6,858 nt of DNA from DATHTK01 sp035463295 (GCA_035463295.1 DATHTK010000010.1:1-6858); one strand, 5' to 3'; shown: positions 1-5,688, counted from the stretch's first letter. Translations and numbers: made by a program. Notes: a model not told the origin generated them from the sequence alone.

Positions 1-63
1 GGGGAGGTCTACGATCCGCTCTACAACACCCATCGTCGCGGACAGCAGGAGGAAGCAGCTTAA
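1..63 (+). CDS. 3' end of an unidentified gene (partial)
   Basis: Frame 1 is open from the window edge to a TAA at 61-63 and encodes GEVYDPLYNTHRRGQQEEAA. The start lies outside the window. G/C-rich third positions and a ribosome-site-like GGAGAGGGG just after the stop suggest a real gene end followed by another start 13 bases later. Twenty residues are too few to assign a family, and the +2 frame is also open here, so the reading frame itself is only moderately certain. Confidence 0.45.
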   Translation, partial: GEVYDPLYNTHRRGQQEEAA

Positions 64-76
64 ACGGAGAGGGGCG

Positions 77-196
77 ATGGAGCAGACAAACGCAGAGGAG
101 GTGAAGATACCAGCATACAGCGGCGAGGCGTCCCTACAAAGTGGCGGATGGCTGCGGCTTCTCTTGCCCGAGCGCTTCGGATCTAGCACAAGGTGA
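77..196 (+). CDS. Small orphan ORF, possibly a truncated gene start
   Basis: ATG at 77 follows a good ribosome site (GGAGAGGGG, about 65-73) and opens a 39-residue frame beginning MEQTNAEEVKIPAYSGEA and ending LLLPERFGSSTR. It starts 13 bases after the preceding stop, as a second operon gene would. I recognise no family and see no membrane segment. The good start, abrupt end and the IS110 remnant just downstream suggest the 5' stub of a longer gene that lost its 3' part, but a genuine small protein cannot be excluded. Confidence 0.35.
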   Translation: MEQTNAEEVKIPAYSGEASLQSGGWLRLLLPERFGSSTR

Positions 197-342
197 GTGC
201 GCAAGCGAACTTGGCCTACTCTCCGGGAAGGCCGCTCGGAAGATTGCAGCGCCTTTAGCCCGAATCAAGACGGATCTCATCATGTGCACCGAGCTACCGA
301 AAAGAGAGAGCTCCCCGAGAGTGACGCTCTTATAGTCAAATC
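197..342. other. Gene-free stretch, probable 3' flank of the IS110 remnant
   Basis: These 146 bases lie downstream of the IS110 transposase stop. On the minus strand the sequence just past the stop reads TTGACTATAAGAGCGTC, resembling the short noncoding 3' end seen after transposase genes in IS110 elements (from memory of the family, not a search). No ORF with coding character is visible. The true element end is not marked by inverted repeats, as expected for IS110, so I cannot place it. Confidence 0.3.
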
Positions 343-735
343 CTACGCGATGTCTGCTCCCAAGGCGGGCTCCGTGATCCCGCTCGGCGGTGGCTCCGCG
401 GCGGCAGACGAAAGCAAGACGCGGTAGACCTCCCGGGCGATGTACCGTTTAAGGCACCTCATGATCTCCCACTTGCTCTTCCCCTCGGCGGTGCGCCTGG
501 CGACGTAGCGGCGGGTGCGCTCGTCGCTGCCCATGCGCACCACGCAGATCATGTGCAGGGCACGGTTGGCGTCCCGGTTGCCGCCGCGATTGAGTCGATG
601 TCGCACGACCTTTCCGGAGGAAGCCTCTACGGGGGACACTCCGCAAAGGCTGGCGAAGGAAGCCTCGCTTGTCAGGCGCTCCGAGGGCACAGAGTAGTTG
701 CGTTTGCCACAGAGCGGTCGCCACGTCGACCTTGA
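343..735 (-). pseudogene. IS110-family transposase, decayed C-terminal fragment
   Basis: The minus strand encodes the conserved C-terminal (Transposase_20, PF02371-type) region of IS110-family transposases. Visible are SERLTSEASFASLCGVSP, then a serine-glycine-lysine (SSGK) run, HRLNRGGNRDANRALH, and RRTAEGKSKWEIMRCLKRY near the end, stopping at 343-345. In the family this part carries the catalytic serine motif of the C-terminal domain and the helix-hairpin DNA-binding segment. The N-terminal RuvC-like DEDD domain is missing. Homology fades above about 690, where a different minus frame (KVDVATAL) looks like the continuation, so there is probably also a frameshift. The upstream end runs straight into a dispersed repeat copy at 747-790. 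The fragment cannot transpose. Family assignment is confident; the exact upstream boundary is not. Confidence 0.85.
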
Positions 736-746
736 CAAACAGTGCC

Positions 747-790
747 TTCTCATAGAAGTTCGCCTAGCCCCGGTCCAACACTTATGAGCG
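747..790 (+). repeat. Dispersed repeat copy F (partial, long-tail subtype)
   Basis: This copy has TAGAAGTTCGCCTAGCCCC then GGTCCAACACTTATGAGCG. It matches the right half of the copy at 6563-6633, with GCCCCGGTCCAACAC identical and CTATGAGCG versus TTATGAGCG next to it. The left half carrying GAATTC is missing. It abuts the truncated edge of the IS110 remnant, so the repeat may mark the deletion or insertion point. Confidence 0.7.
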
Positions 791-974
791 TACTGGACCA
801 AGATTGGCACTCGTCGGGTATTATCCTGACGTCCTCGTGATACCCCCCGGAAGCTGTGCCCCTCTGTGGCGTCCCTGGAGCATAGGTCCGGGGCCGAGCA
901 CCTTAGAAGGGCGTAGAGAAGCCGCCGTCCATGAGTATCTTTAAGGGATGGACCGCAGAACAAGAAAGTAGGAC
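791..974. other. Gene-free stretch upstream of the DUF1801 gene
   Basis: No conserved coding signal is visible on either strand. A seven-codon ORF (ATG at 946, stop TAG at 967-969) preceded by TTTAAGGG sits just before the DUF1801 start; it could be chance. I cannot identify a convincing -35/-10 pair. Confidence 0.3.
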
Positions 975-1487
975 ATGGGAGAGCCTGCACAGGAGGGAAC
1001 GAGGAGCGCAAAGAAGGTCACGCAGAAGTCCACCAAGAGCACCACCGCGACCGGCAAGAAGTCCAAGGGATTCACGGACGAGGAACGAGCCGCGATGAAG
1101 GAGCGCGCCCAAGAGCTAAAGGCGGAAACGCGCCGCGGCCCGCGCGCGGAGAAGGCTGACGGGGAGAGCGACGTGCTCGCGAAGATCGCCGAGATGCCGG
1201 AACCGGATCGCGCCATTGCCGAGCGGCTCCATGAGCTCGTCAAGGCAAGCGCGCCAGACCTCTCGCCGAAAACCTGGTACGGGACGCCCGCGTATGCCAA
1301 GGACGGCAAGGTGGTGTGCTTCTTCCAAAGCGCGCAGAAGTTCAACTCGAGGTACGCGACGCTGGGCTTCAGCGACGAGGCGAACCTCGACGAAGGCGCC
1401 ATGTGGCCGACCTCCTTCGCGCTGAAGGAGTTGACTGCCACCGAAGAGGCAAAGATCAGCGCGCTCGTGAAGAGAGCGGTGAGCTGA
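975..1487 (+). CDS. DUF1801 domain protein (YdhG-like)
   Basis: This encodes a 170-residue protein. Residues 1-60 are a lysine-rich, low-complexity basic tail; about 32-52 (GFTDEERAAMKERAQELKA) is a conserved-looking helix. Residues about 65-168 form the DUF1801 domain, with the hallmark segment TWYGTPAYAKDGKVVCFFQ (100-118), then KFNSRYATLGF and the C-terminal ALKELTATEEAKISALVKRA. Members are small cytoplasmic alpha/beta proteins; the Bacillus YdhG branch has been proposed as an iron chaperone, but function is generally unproven and I do not transfer it. The ATG at 975 keeps the helix intact; its ribosome site (AAGTAGGAC) is weak and close. The basic tail could bind nucleic acid (inference). 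It appears intact, unlike the remnants on both sides. Confidence 0.85.
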   Translation: MGEPAQEGTRSAKKVTQKSTKSTTATGKKSKGFTDEERAAMKERAQELKAETRRGPRAEKADGESDVLAKIAEMPEPDRAIAERLHELVKASAPDLSPKTWYGTPAYAKDGKVVCFFQSAQKFNSRYATLGFSDEANLDEGAMWPTSFALKELTATEEAKISALVKRAVS

Positions 1488-1629
1488 GCCAGCTGCTGAG
1501 CCCCGCTCCCCGCCTAGTCACTACGATCCCGAAGGAGAACCAGACGTACTGCTCGAAGCTGGTCAGATCGAGCCAGGGCGACGCCGACGCAGGCCGCGCA
1601 GGCGGCCCCGCCTAACAGATGGAGACACG
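1488..1629. other. Intergenic stretch before the uvrA-like remnant
   Basis: This is 142 bases between the DUF1801 stop and the next start. One plus-strand frame is open to a TAA at 1613-1615, 14 bases before the uvrA-like start, so it might hold the 3' end of another lost gene, but no family is recognisable. GGCCGC...GCGGCC around 1592-1607 could form a small hairpin; there is no T-tract. Confidence 0.3.
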
Positions 1630-1725
1630 ATGAGCTTGGCCACGAGGACGGACACGCAGTCGCCTGCGCTGCACGTTGCCGACAGCCACGATCTGATCCG
1701 CGTGCAGGACGCGCGAGAACAACCC
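1630..1725 (+). pseudogene. 5' remnant of a UvrA-like ABC ATPase gene
   Basis: An ATG at 1630 with GGAGA at 1621-1625 opens a frame whose residues 15-30 read HVADSHDLIRVQDARE. This matches the N-terminus of the UvrA-like (UvrA2, drug-resistance-associated) ABC ATPases common in actinobacteria, where ADSHDLIRV is followed by GARENNLKDV and then the Walker A motif. Here the reading frame is already disturbed: GCGCGAGAACAACC looks like the expected Ala-Arg-Glu-Asn-Asn codons with two bases lost. After about 1725 all similarity stops, so both ATPase modules and the zinc fingers are absent. It is a dead stub of about 95 bases; the original protein would be several hundred residues. A dispersed repeat begins about 45 bases downstream. 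Assignment is from memory of the family, so moderately confident. Confidence 0.7.
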
Positions 1726-1770
1726 GATAATATTACGCAGTGCGCGCGCTGCCCATCGCTATTCTTCGAC

Positions 1771-1826
1771 ATGCGTAGAAGGGGAATTCTGCGAACTTCG
1801 CCGAGACGGCGTTCTAAGAAGTTCGT
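1771..1826 (+). repeat. Dispersed repeat copy A
   Basis: The left arm ATGCGTAGAAGGG corresponds to GTGCGTGGAAGGT in other copies. GAATTCTGCGAACTTCG follows, then after a variable spacer ACGGCGTTCTAAGAAGTTCG. It lies between the uvrA-like stub and the secreted-protein gene. It is more diverged than copies B and D, especially in the second half. Confidence 0.75.
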
Positions 1827-1858
1827 GACGATAAGCCACATTCAAGCACCAGCAAAAA

Positions 1859-1874
1859 TCACTCATTTGAGTGA
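1859..1874. promoter_or_regulatory. 16-bp perfect palindrome, candidate operator
   Basis: TCACTCATTTGAGTGA is a perfect dyad (seven-base arms, TT centre). It lies about 125 bases upstream of the secreted-protein start in a gene-free stretch. Its size suits a dimeric regulator of LuxR/FixJ, TetR or similar type. Which regulator binds is unknown, and the promoter itself is not obvious. Confidence 0.45.
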
Positions 1875-1879
1875 TACGT

Positions 1880-1946
1880 CTACCCCTCCCACAGGAGTAT
1901 GCTGCAGACGTTGTGTGGGGCCCGGCCCTAGAAGATGTAGGGGTAG
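1880..1946 (+). promoter_or_regulatory. Nested inverted repeats in leader (possible structured 5' UTR)
   Basis: CTACCCCT (1880-1887) pairs exactly with AGGGGTAG (1939-1946). Inside it CCCACA (1888-1893) pairs with TGTGGG (1914-1919). If transcribed this gives a stable two-part stem about 50 bases before the secreted-protein start. It is not a riboswitch class I recognise. Confidence 0.35.
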
Positions 1947-1998
1947 AGACCGAGATACGGTTGTAGGCCCCGACAAAGCAAGGAGGTACAGAGCGCGC

Positions 1999-2466
1999 AT
2001 GAACAGATACGTGGCGGCCCTATTGGTGGTGTTGGGAGTCGTAGGCCTCGTTGGAGTACTGGCCGTCGGGAGAGGGTTTGCCAATGACGAGAAAGCCTCA
2101 GGGGCGAAGTGCTCGGAGGCCACGCTGGAGGGGACGTACCTTTTCGCCTTTAATGGGGTTGAGATCAAGGGCAATGAGCAGGTCCCCTTCGCCATTGCAG
2201 GGTATGCCGTGTTTGACGGCAACGGTAAGCAGAAAGGCGTCGCTTCCTCTAACTTTGACGGCAAGGTCACTCGTAATGAGTCCGTCTCTGCCACGTACAC
2301 CGTCAAGGCGGATTGCACAGGCACCGTCACCTATGCGGATGGTTCGCAGATCGATGTGTTCATCGCCCCCGATGGCTCTATGTTTACGTTCGTGCAGACC
2401 AAGCCCTCCGAGCTTGTGGGGTCGGGGTTTGAACCGCAGGGGACGGCCAAGCGGGTCGGAGACTGA
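1999..2466 (+). CDS. Small secreted protein of unknown function
   Basis: This encodes a 155-residue protein starting at ATG 1999, with AGGAGG at 1981-1986 (12-base spacing, slightly long). The frame stays open upstream, but that part has no coding character and contains the repeat, so 1999 is the likely start. Residues 1-28 are a signal peptide or N-terminal anchor: MNRY, a hydrophobic run at about 5-24, then GFA before a likely cleavage near residue 28. The exported part has GTYLFAFNG, FDGNGKQKG, and SATYTVKADCTGTVTYADG, followed by FIAPDGSMFTFVQT. This pattern recalls a family of exported beta-rich proteins with GTY-x-F-x-F-x-G and TYTVNxDCTGT motifs, common in soil bacteria and unnamed. 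Cys38 and Cys106 could form a disulfide. Function is unknown. A weak hairpin follows the stop. Confidence 0.85.
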   Translation: MNRYVAALLVVLGVVGLVGVLAVGRGFANDEKASGAKCSEATLEGTYLFAFNGVEIKGNEQVPFAIAGYAVFDGNGKQKGVASSNFDGKVTRNESVSATYTVKADCTGTVTYADGSQIDVFIAPDGSMFTFVQTKPSELVGSGFEPQGTAKRVGD

Positions 2467-2477
2467 ACCGCTGAGCT

Positions 2478-2491
2478 CTCCGCTACCGGAG
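2478..2491 (+). terminator. Weak hairpin after the secreted-protein gene
   Basis: CTCCG-CTAC-CGGAG forms a perfect five-base stem starting 12 bases after the stop. There is no T-tract, so it may only protect the 3' end or cause pausing. Confidence 0.3.
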
Positions 2492-2571
2492 CGCGAGATG
2501 ACGGCGACGTGCCGGCTCATAACGAGTCGGGGTACCGAAGTAATTGGGCAAAACTGGCGGTTGCCGACGCT

Positions 2572-2637
2572 TATTCACCTGAGTGCGTGGAGGTAGAATT
2601 CTGCGAACTTCGCATACACGGAGTTCTCCGAAGTTCA
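2572..2637 (+). repeat. Dispersed repeat copy B (full length)
   Basis: It begins TTATTCACC, then GAGTGCGTGGAGGT, GAATTCTGCGAACTTCG, a CATACA spacer and CGGAGTTCTCCGAAGTTC. GAACTTCG and CGAAGTTC are exact inverted repeats, and CGGAG-TT-CTCCG is a nested dyad, so two alternative hairpins are possible. It lies in the 238-base gap between the secreted and small charged protein genes. Confidence 0.8.
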
Positions 2638-2728
2638 GAGATCTTCTTGTTTAGCTTCCCGTATCAGCGGGTAGGCGTTTGTCAATGGCCACGGTAAACG
2701 CCGCTTGAGAGGAAGGAGGCAACCGCCG

Positions 2729-2905
2729 ATGTGCTACACGCGCAAAGACCACGGCGACCTCGAGAAAGAGGCGCGCACGGTCACCGAGAGCAGGCTGAGG
2801 GAGGAGGAAGCCCGCCACCGGAAAGAGGACCACGACCGGAGGAGGGCCAAGGAGGAGGAGAAGCCTCTGATCGAGAAGGTCAAGGAGGTAGTAGGCGTCA
2901 AGTAG
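2729..2905 (+). CDS. Small highly charged helical protein (58 aa)
   Basis: ATG at 2729 follows a near-perfect ribosome site, AAGGAGG at 2713-2719, nine bases upstream, which decides the start over an upstream in-frame one. The 58-residue product begins MCYTRKDHGDLEKEA. It continues through an almost uninterrupted Lys/Arg/Glu-rich stretch (residues about 10-45) predicted to be a single helix or coiled coil, and ends with IEKVKEVVGVK. There is no signal peptide or membrane segment. The MCYT opening followed by charged helix resembles small uncharacterised actinobacterial proteins that I recall but cannot name. It stands alone, flanked by repeats, with its own terminator. The strong translation signals argue it is real; function unknown. 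Confidence 0.75.
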   Translation: MCYTRKDHGDLEKEARTVTESRLREEEARHRKEDHDRRRAKEEEKPLIEKVKEVVGVK

Positions 2906-2949
2906 GACACACACGCTCCAAGAGCGAACAAATGAAGAGGTAGAGAGCG

Positions 2950-2979
2950 AGGGCTGGGGCGCGATGATGTCCCAGCCCT
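2950..2979 (+). terminator. Intrinsic terminator of the small charged protein gene
   Basis: AGGGCTGGG (2950-2958) and CCCAGCCCT (2971-2979) form a perfect nine-base stem with a 12-base loop, followed by a T-rich stretch GCTTCTTGCCCTTATT. It starts 44 bases after the stop at 2905. The next repeat copy begins 11 bases downstream. Confidence 0.75.
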
Positions 2980-2990
2980 GCTTCTTGCCC

Positions 2991-3032
2991 TTATTCACCG
3001 GAGTGCGTGGAAGGTAAATTCTCCGAAGTTCG
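2991..3032 (+). repeat. Dispersed repeat copy C1 (left half)
   Basis: It has TTATTCACCGGAGTGCGTGG, AAGGT and AATTCTCCGAAGTTCGG, after which it departs from the full-length copies. It starts immediately after the terminator. Confidence 0.75.
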
Positions 3033-3070
3033 GACTCAGGATAGTGCATAGATCCCCCTCTGAGAGTTCA

Positions 3071-3118
3071 CGAATTCTCCGAAGTTGACTTCCGCTTTAC
3101 GGCGTCCTCCGAGGTTCG
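3071..3118 (+). repeat. Dispersed repeat copy C2 (core only)
   Basis: GAATTCTCCGAAGTT, then a spacer and ACGGCGTCCTCCGAGGTTCG, aligns with the two cores of copy A. It lacks the left arm. It forms a tandem pair with C1 upstream of the peptidase operon. Confidence 0.6.
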
Positions 3119-3148
3119 CGCCGCCCCGTCGCGCCGCCCCGGCCCCAC

Positions 3149-3181
3149 ACTAGGTGGAGGGGGCATCGGGTCCCCGCTAGT
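3149..3181 (+). promoter_or_regulatory. Imperfect hairpin in the leader of the peptidase operon
   Basis: ACTAG (3149-3153) pairs with CTAGT (3177-3181), with GGGG and CCCC pairing inside. It ends 38 bases before the start codon at 3220. It could be an operator or a leader hairpin; no known riboswitch is recognised. Confidence 0.3.
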
Positions 3182-3219
3182 ATTGCATTCCGGTAAGCGC
3201 GGTACAGCCAAGGGGAGAG

Positions 3220-4353
3220 ATGAACGAGCTAACGAAGCTTGCTCGGCGGTTGGTGTCCATAGACTCCGTTAACCCGGACCTGGTGCCGGGCGGCGCCGGC
3301 GAACGGGAAATCGCGGAGTTCGTCGCCGACTGGCTGAGGGGGGCCGGGCTAGAGGTGGAGACCGTGGAGTCGGCGTGCGGGCGTCCCAGTGTCGCCGCCG
3401 TCGCCCGGGGCACCGGGGGCGGGCGTTCGCTGATGCTGAACGCCCACATGGACACGGTCGGGGTCGCGGGGGTCGAGCGGCCGTTCGAGGCCCGGGTCGA
3501 GGGGGGCAGGCTCTACGGGCGCGGGGCGTACGACATGAAGGGCGCGTTGGCCGCCTGCATGATGGCCGCGTCCGAGGCCGGGAGCCTTGGGCTACGGGGG
3601 GATGTGATCGTCGCGGACGTCGCCGACGAGGAGGCCGCCAGCGTCGGCACGACTTCCGTGATGGAGCGGCTGAAAGCGGACGCGGCCGTGGTCCCCGAGT
3701 TCACGGGACTCGAGGTGTGCGTCGCCCACAAGGGCTTCGTGTGGCTCGAGGTCGAGACGAAGGGTAAGGCCGCCCACGGCTCCCGGCACGAGGAGGGCGT
3801 GGACGCGATAGCGAAGATGGGCAAGGTTTTGGTGGAGCTGGAGAACCTGGACGTCGCCTTGAGGTCGTCCCCGTCTCACGAGTTGCTGGGCAGCGGCTCG
3901 CTGCACGCCTCGACGGTGACGGGAGGCCAAGAGCTATCGAGCTACCCCGAGCGCTGCTTGCTCGAGATGGAGCGGCGCACGGTCCCCGGCGAGAGCGCGC
4001 AAGGCGCCGAGGGAGAGGTGCGGGAGATCCTGGAACGCCTCGCTGCCGAGGACCCCGACTTCGCCGCGGAGGTCAGGACCACGTTCGTGCGCGATCCCTA
4101 CGAGGTGGCGACCGAGGAGGCGATCGTGGGCTTGGTGCGCGAGAGGGCCGCGCAGGCTTTGGGGCGGGAGCCCGGCTACACGGGTTCTGCGGGATGGATG
4201 GACGCAGCGCTGCTGGCAGCAGCCGGGATACCCACCGTCGTGTACGGCCCGGGTGGGTCAGGCGCGCACGCGGCGGTCGAGTGGGTAGAGCTCGACGACC
4301 TGGAGGTTCTACGTCGCGTCCTGCTGTCCACGGCGGAAGAGTTTTGCGAATGA
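3220..4353 (+). CDS. M20-family metallopeptidase / deacylase (YgeY/ArgE/DapE-like)
   Basis: A 377-residue zinc-dependent amidohydrolase of the M20 (ArgE/DapE/ACY1) family. The metal-site pattern is complete: His76 and Asp78 in LNAHMDTV, bridging Asp105 in GRGAYDMKG, catalytic Glu137 and ligand Glu138 in ADEEA, Glu160 in VPEFTG, and His350 in GPGGSGAH. Residues about 165-280 form the inserted dimerisation domain, with the usual KGFVWLEVETKGKAAHGS start (171-188). Family members cleave N-acyl amino acids or short peptides in the cytoplasm; no signal peptide is seen. The start at 3220 has an AGGGGAGAG ribosome site immediately upstream. The stop lies 19 bases before the next gene, so they are co-transcribed. 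Since the partner is a diaminopropionate ammonia-lyase, the likely substrate is an N-acylated or oxalylated diaminopropionate or related amide (inference). Acetylornithine deacetylase or succinyl-diaminopimelate desuccinylase are less likely given the context. Confidence 0.9.
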   Translation: MNELTKLARRLVSIDSVNPDLVPGGAGEREIAEFVADWLRGAGLEVETVESACGRPSVAAVARGTGGGRSLMLNAHMDTVGVAGVERPFEARVEGGRLYGRGAYDMKGALAACMMAASEAGSLGLRGDVIVADVADEEAASVGTTSVMERLKADAAVVPEFTGLEVCVAHKGFVWLEVETKGKAAHGSRHEEGVDAIAKMGKVLVELENLDVALRSSPSHELLGSGSLHASTVTGGQELSSYPERCLLEMERRTVPGESAQGAEGEVREILERLAAEDPDFAAEVRTTFVRDPYEVATEEAIVGLVRERAAQALGREPGYTGSAGWMDAALLAAAGIPTVVYGPGGSGAHAAVEWVELDDLEVLRRVLLSTAEEFCE

Positions 4354-4372
4354 TAGACGAGGAGGTAAGGAC

Positions 4373-5545
4373 GTGAGCATAAGGACCCTCGTGAACCCGG
4401 ATGCCCGGGAGGTCCTCGGCGCCCCGGCTCCGGACCAGGCGGCCCTCGCGTTCCACCGGCGGCTGCCGGGCTACGAGGAGACGCCGCTGGTGGACGCGTC
4501 TGGGATCGCGGAGGCCTTGGGCGTCGGGAAGGTCTGGGTGAAGGACGAGTCGGCCCGGCTGGGGCTGCCGGCCTTCAAGGTCCTGGGGGCTTCGTGGGCG
4601 GTCTACAAGGCGCTCGAGGAGCGCTTACCGGGGGGCGCGTTCGGAAATTGGGAGACGGTCGAGGAACTCAAGGAGAAGCTGGAACCCTTGCGGCCCCTCG
4701 ACCTCGTGGCGGCCACTGACGGCAACCACGGCCGCGCCTTGGCGCACGTGGCCGGGCTTCTGGGGCTCGGGGCGAGGATCTTCGTGCCCGAGGAGATGGT
4801 CGCCGCCCGGCGCGAGGCGATAGCCGGGGAGGGGGCCGAGGTGGCCGTGGTGAAGGGTACCTACGATGAGGCCGTAGAGCGCTCGTACGAAGAGGCCGGA
4901 GAGCGCTCTCTCGTCGTCTCGGACATGTCTTGGCCCGGCTACGAGCGGATCCCTTCTTGGGTGATCGATGGCTACTCGACCATGCTCTGGGAGATCGACA
5001 ACGAGCTCGAAAGGCGAGGGGAGGCGGACCCGGACCTCGTGGTCGTGCAGGTCGGCGTCGGCGCCTTCGCTGCCGCTGTGACGCGTCACTTCCGCGGTCC
5101 GCAGCGTTCGCGCCACCCGAAGCTTGTCGGCGTCGAGCCCGCGAGTGCGGCCTGCTTGCTGGAGTCGGTCGCGGCTGGCCGGATCGTGTCGGTGCCCGGA
5201 CCGCACGACTCCATCATGGCGGGCCTCAACTGCGGGCGACCGTCTCTGGTCGCCTGGCCTACCGTGTCGAGGGGCATCGACGTCCTGGTCGCCGTGGACG
5301 ACGAGCCGGCACGGGAGGCGATGCGCCTGACGGCCGCATCCGGGATCGTCTCGGGCGAGACCGGGGCGGCGGGCCTGGGTGGCCTGCTCGAGCTCCTGCG
5401 GCGCGGCGGGGAGAGCCCCGATCAGGAGGAGAAGGCGCGCCGGGCTTTAGGCGTGGGCGGAGAGAGCTGCGTCCTGCTATTCAACTGCGAGGGCGCCACC
5501 GACCCCGACCGGTATCGGGAACTGGTAGGAGGGGCGCGACCCTAG
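4373..5545 (+). CDS. dpaL: Diaminopropionate ammonia-lyase
   Basis: A 390-residue fold-type II PLP enzyme that eliminates both amino groups of 2,3-diaminopropionate to give pyruvate and two ammonia. The PLP lysine is Lys69 in KDESARLGLPAFKVLGAS (57-74). TDGNHGRALA begins at 115, with Asp116 matching the catalytic Asp120 of the E. coli enzyme. The family signature DMSWPGYERIPSWVIDGY (184-201) carries Asp184, matching E. coli Asp189. The phosphate-binding loop is QVGVGAFA (226-233). The C-terminal part has SGETGAAGLGG and the NCEGATDPDRY end typical of the family. Length is near the usual 400. Translation starts at GTG 4373, six bases after GAGGAGGT (4359-4366), 19 bases past the M20 gene. This pairing mirrors E. 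coli ygeX-ygeY. Threonine dehydratase is the main alternative but lacks these motifs. Confidence 0.92.
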   Translation: MSIRTLVNPDAREVLGAPAPDQAALAFHRRLPGYEETPLVDASGIAEALGVGKVWVKDESARLGLPAFKVLGASWAVYKALEERLPGGAFGNWETVEELKEKLEPLRPLDLVAATDGNHGRALAHVAGLLGLGARIFVPEEMVAARREAIAGEGAEVAVVKGTYDEAVERSYEEAGERSLVVSDMSWPGYERIPSWVIDGYSTMLWEIDNELERRGEADPDLVVVQVGVGAFAAAVTRHFRGPQRSRHPKLVGVEPASAACLLESVAAGRIVSVPGPHDSIMAGLNCGRPSLVAWPTVSRGIDVLVAVDDEPAREAMRLTAASGIVSGETGAAGLGGLLELLRRGGESPDQEEKARRALGVGGESCVLLFNCEGATDPDRYRELVGGARP

Positions 5546-5552
5546 CCATGAA

Positions 5553-5570
5553 GCCTCCCGAGGGAGAGGC
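5553..5570 (+). terminator. Hairpin after the ammonia-lyase gene
   Basis: GCCTCCC and GGAGAGGC form a seven-base stem with one bulged A and a GAG loop, starting seven bases after the stop. No T-tract follows, so termination is uncertain. The repeat copy D begins 18 bases later. Confidence 0.3.
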
Positions 5571-5587
5571 ATAGCGGAGGCCCCACG

Positions 5588-5652
5588 CTATTCACCGAAG
5601 TGCGTGGAAGGTGAATTCTGCGAACTTCGCCATAACGGAGTTCTCGGAAGTT
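5588..5652 (+). repeat. Dispersed repeat copy D (full length)
   Basis: CTATTCACCGAAGTGCGTGG, AAGGT, GAATTCTGCGAACTTCG, a CCATAA spacer and CGGAGTTCTCGGAAGTT follow the consensus closely. It sits directly upstream of the RlmJ-like gene and supplies an in-frame GTG (5611), so the repeat could extend the N-terminus if that start is used. Confidence 0.8.
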
Positions 5653-5688
5653 GCGTTGGCGCTGCGCGATGACGTACGGTTGCTGGCG

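Noticed and set aside
731..757. CTTGACAAAC...CATAGAAG on the plus strand as an IS110 3' end
   Set aside because: It resembles what follows IS110 transposase genes, but the only transposase here is on the minus strand and the match is short, so I cannot support a second element.
1630..1998. A 278-residue reading of the secreted-protein gene starting at 1630
   Set aside because: The upstream 123 codons contain the uvrA-like stub, a dispersed repeat and palindromes, and are rich in Arg and Cys without coding character. The signal peptide begins at 1999 after a proper ribosome site.
2572..2637. Repeat core as a LexA-type or other SOS operator
   Set aside because: GAACTTC/GAAGTTC arms lack the GAAC-N4-GTTC spacing of actinobacterial LexA boxes, and the copies lie mostly behind genes.
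2651..3049. Minus-strand 132-residue ORF
   Set aside because: It runs antisense to the small charged protein, its terminator and a repeat copy; the composition is that of a complement shadow.
4625..5206. Long minus-strand ORF opposite the ammonia-lyase gene
   Set aside because: High-GC codon bias produces open antisense frames; it has no recognisable motif, while the plus frame has full catalytic motifs.
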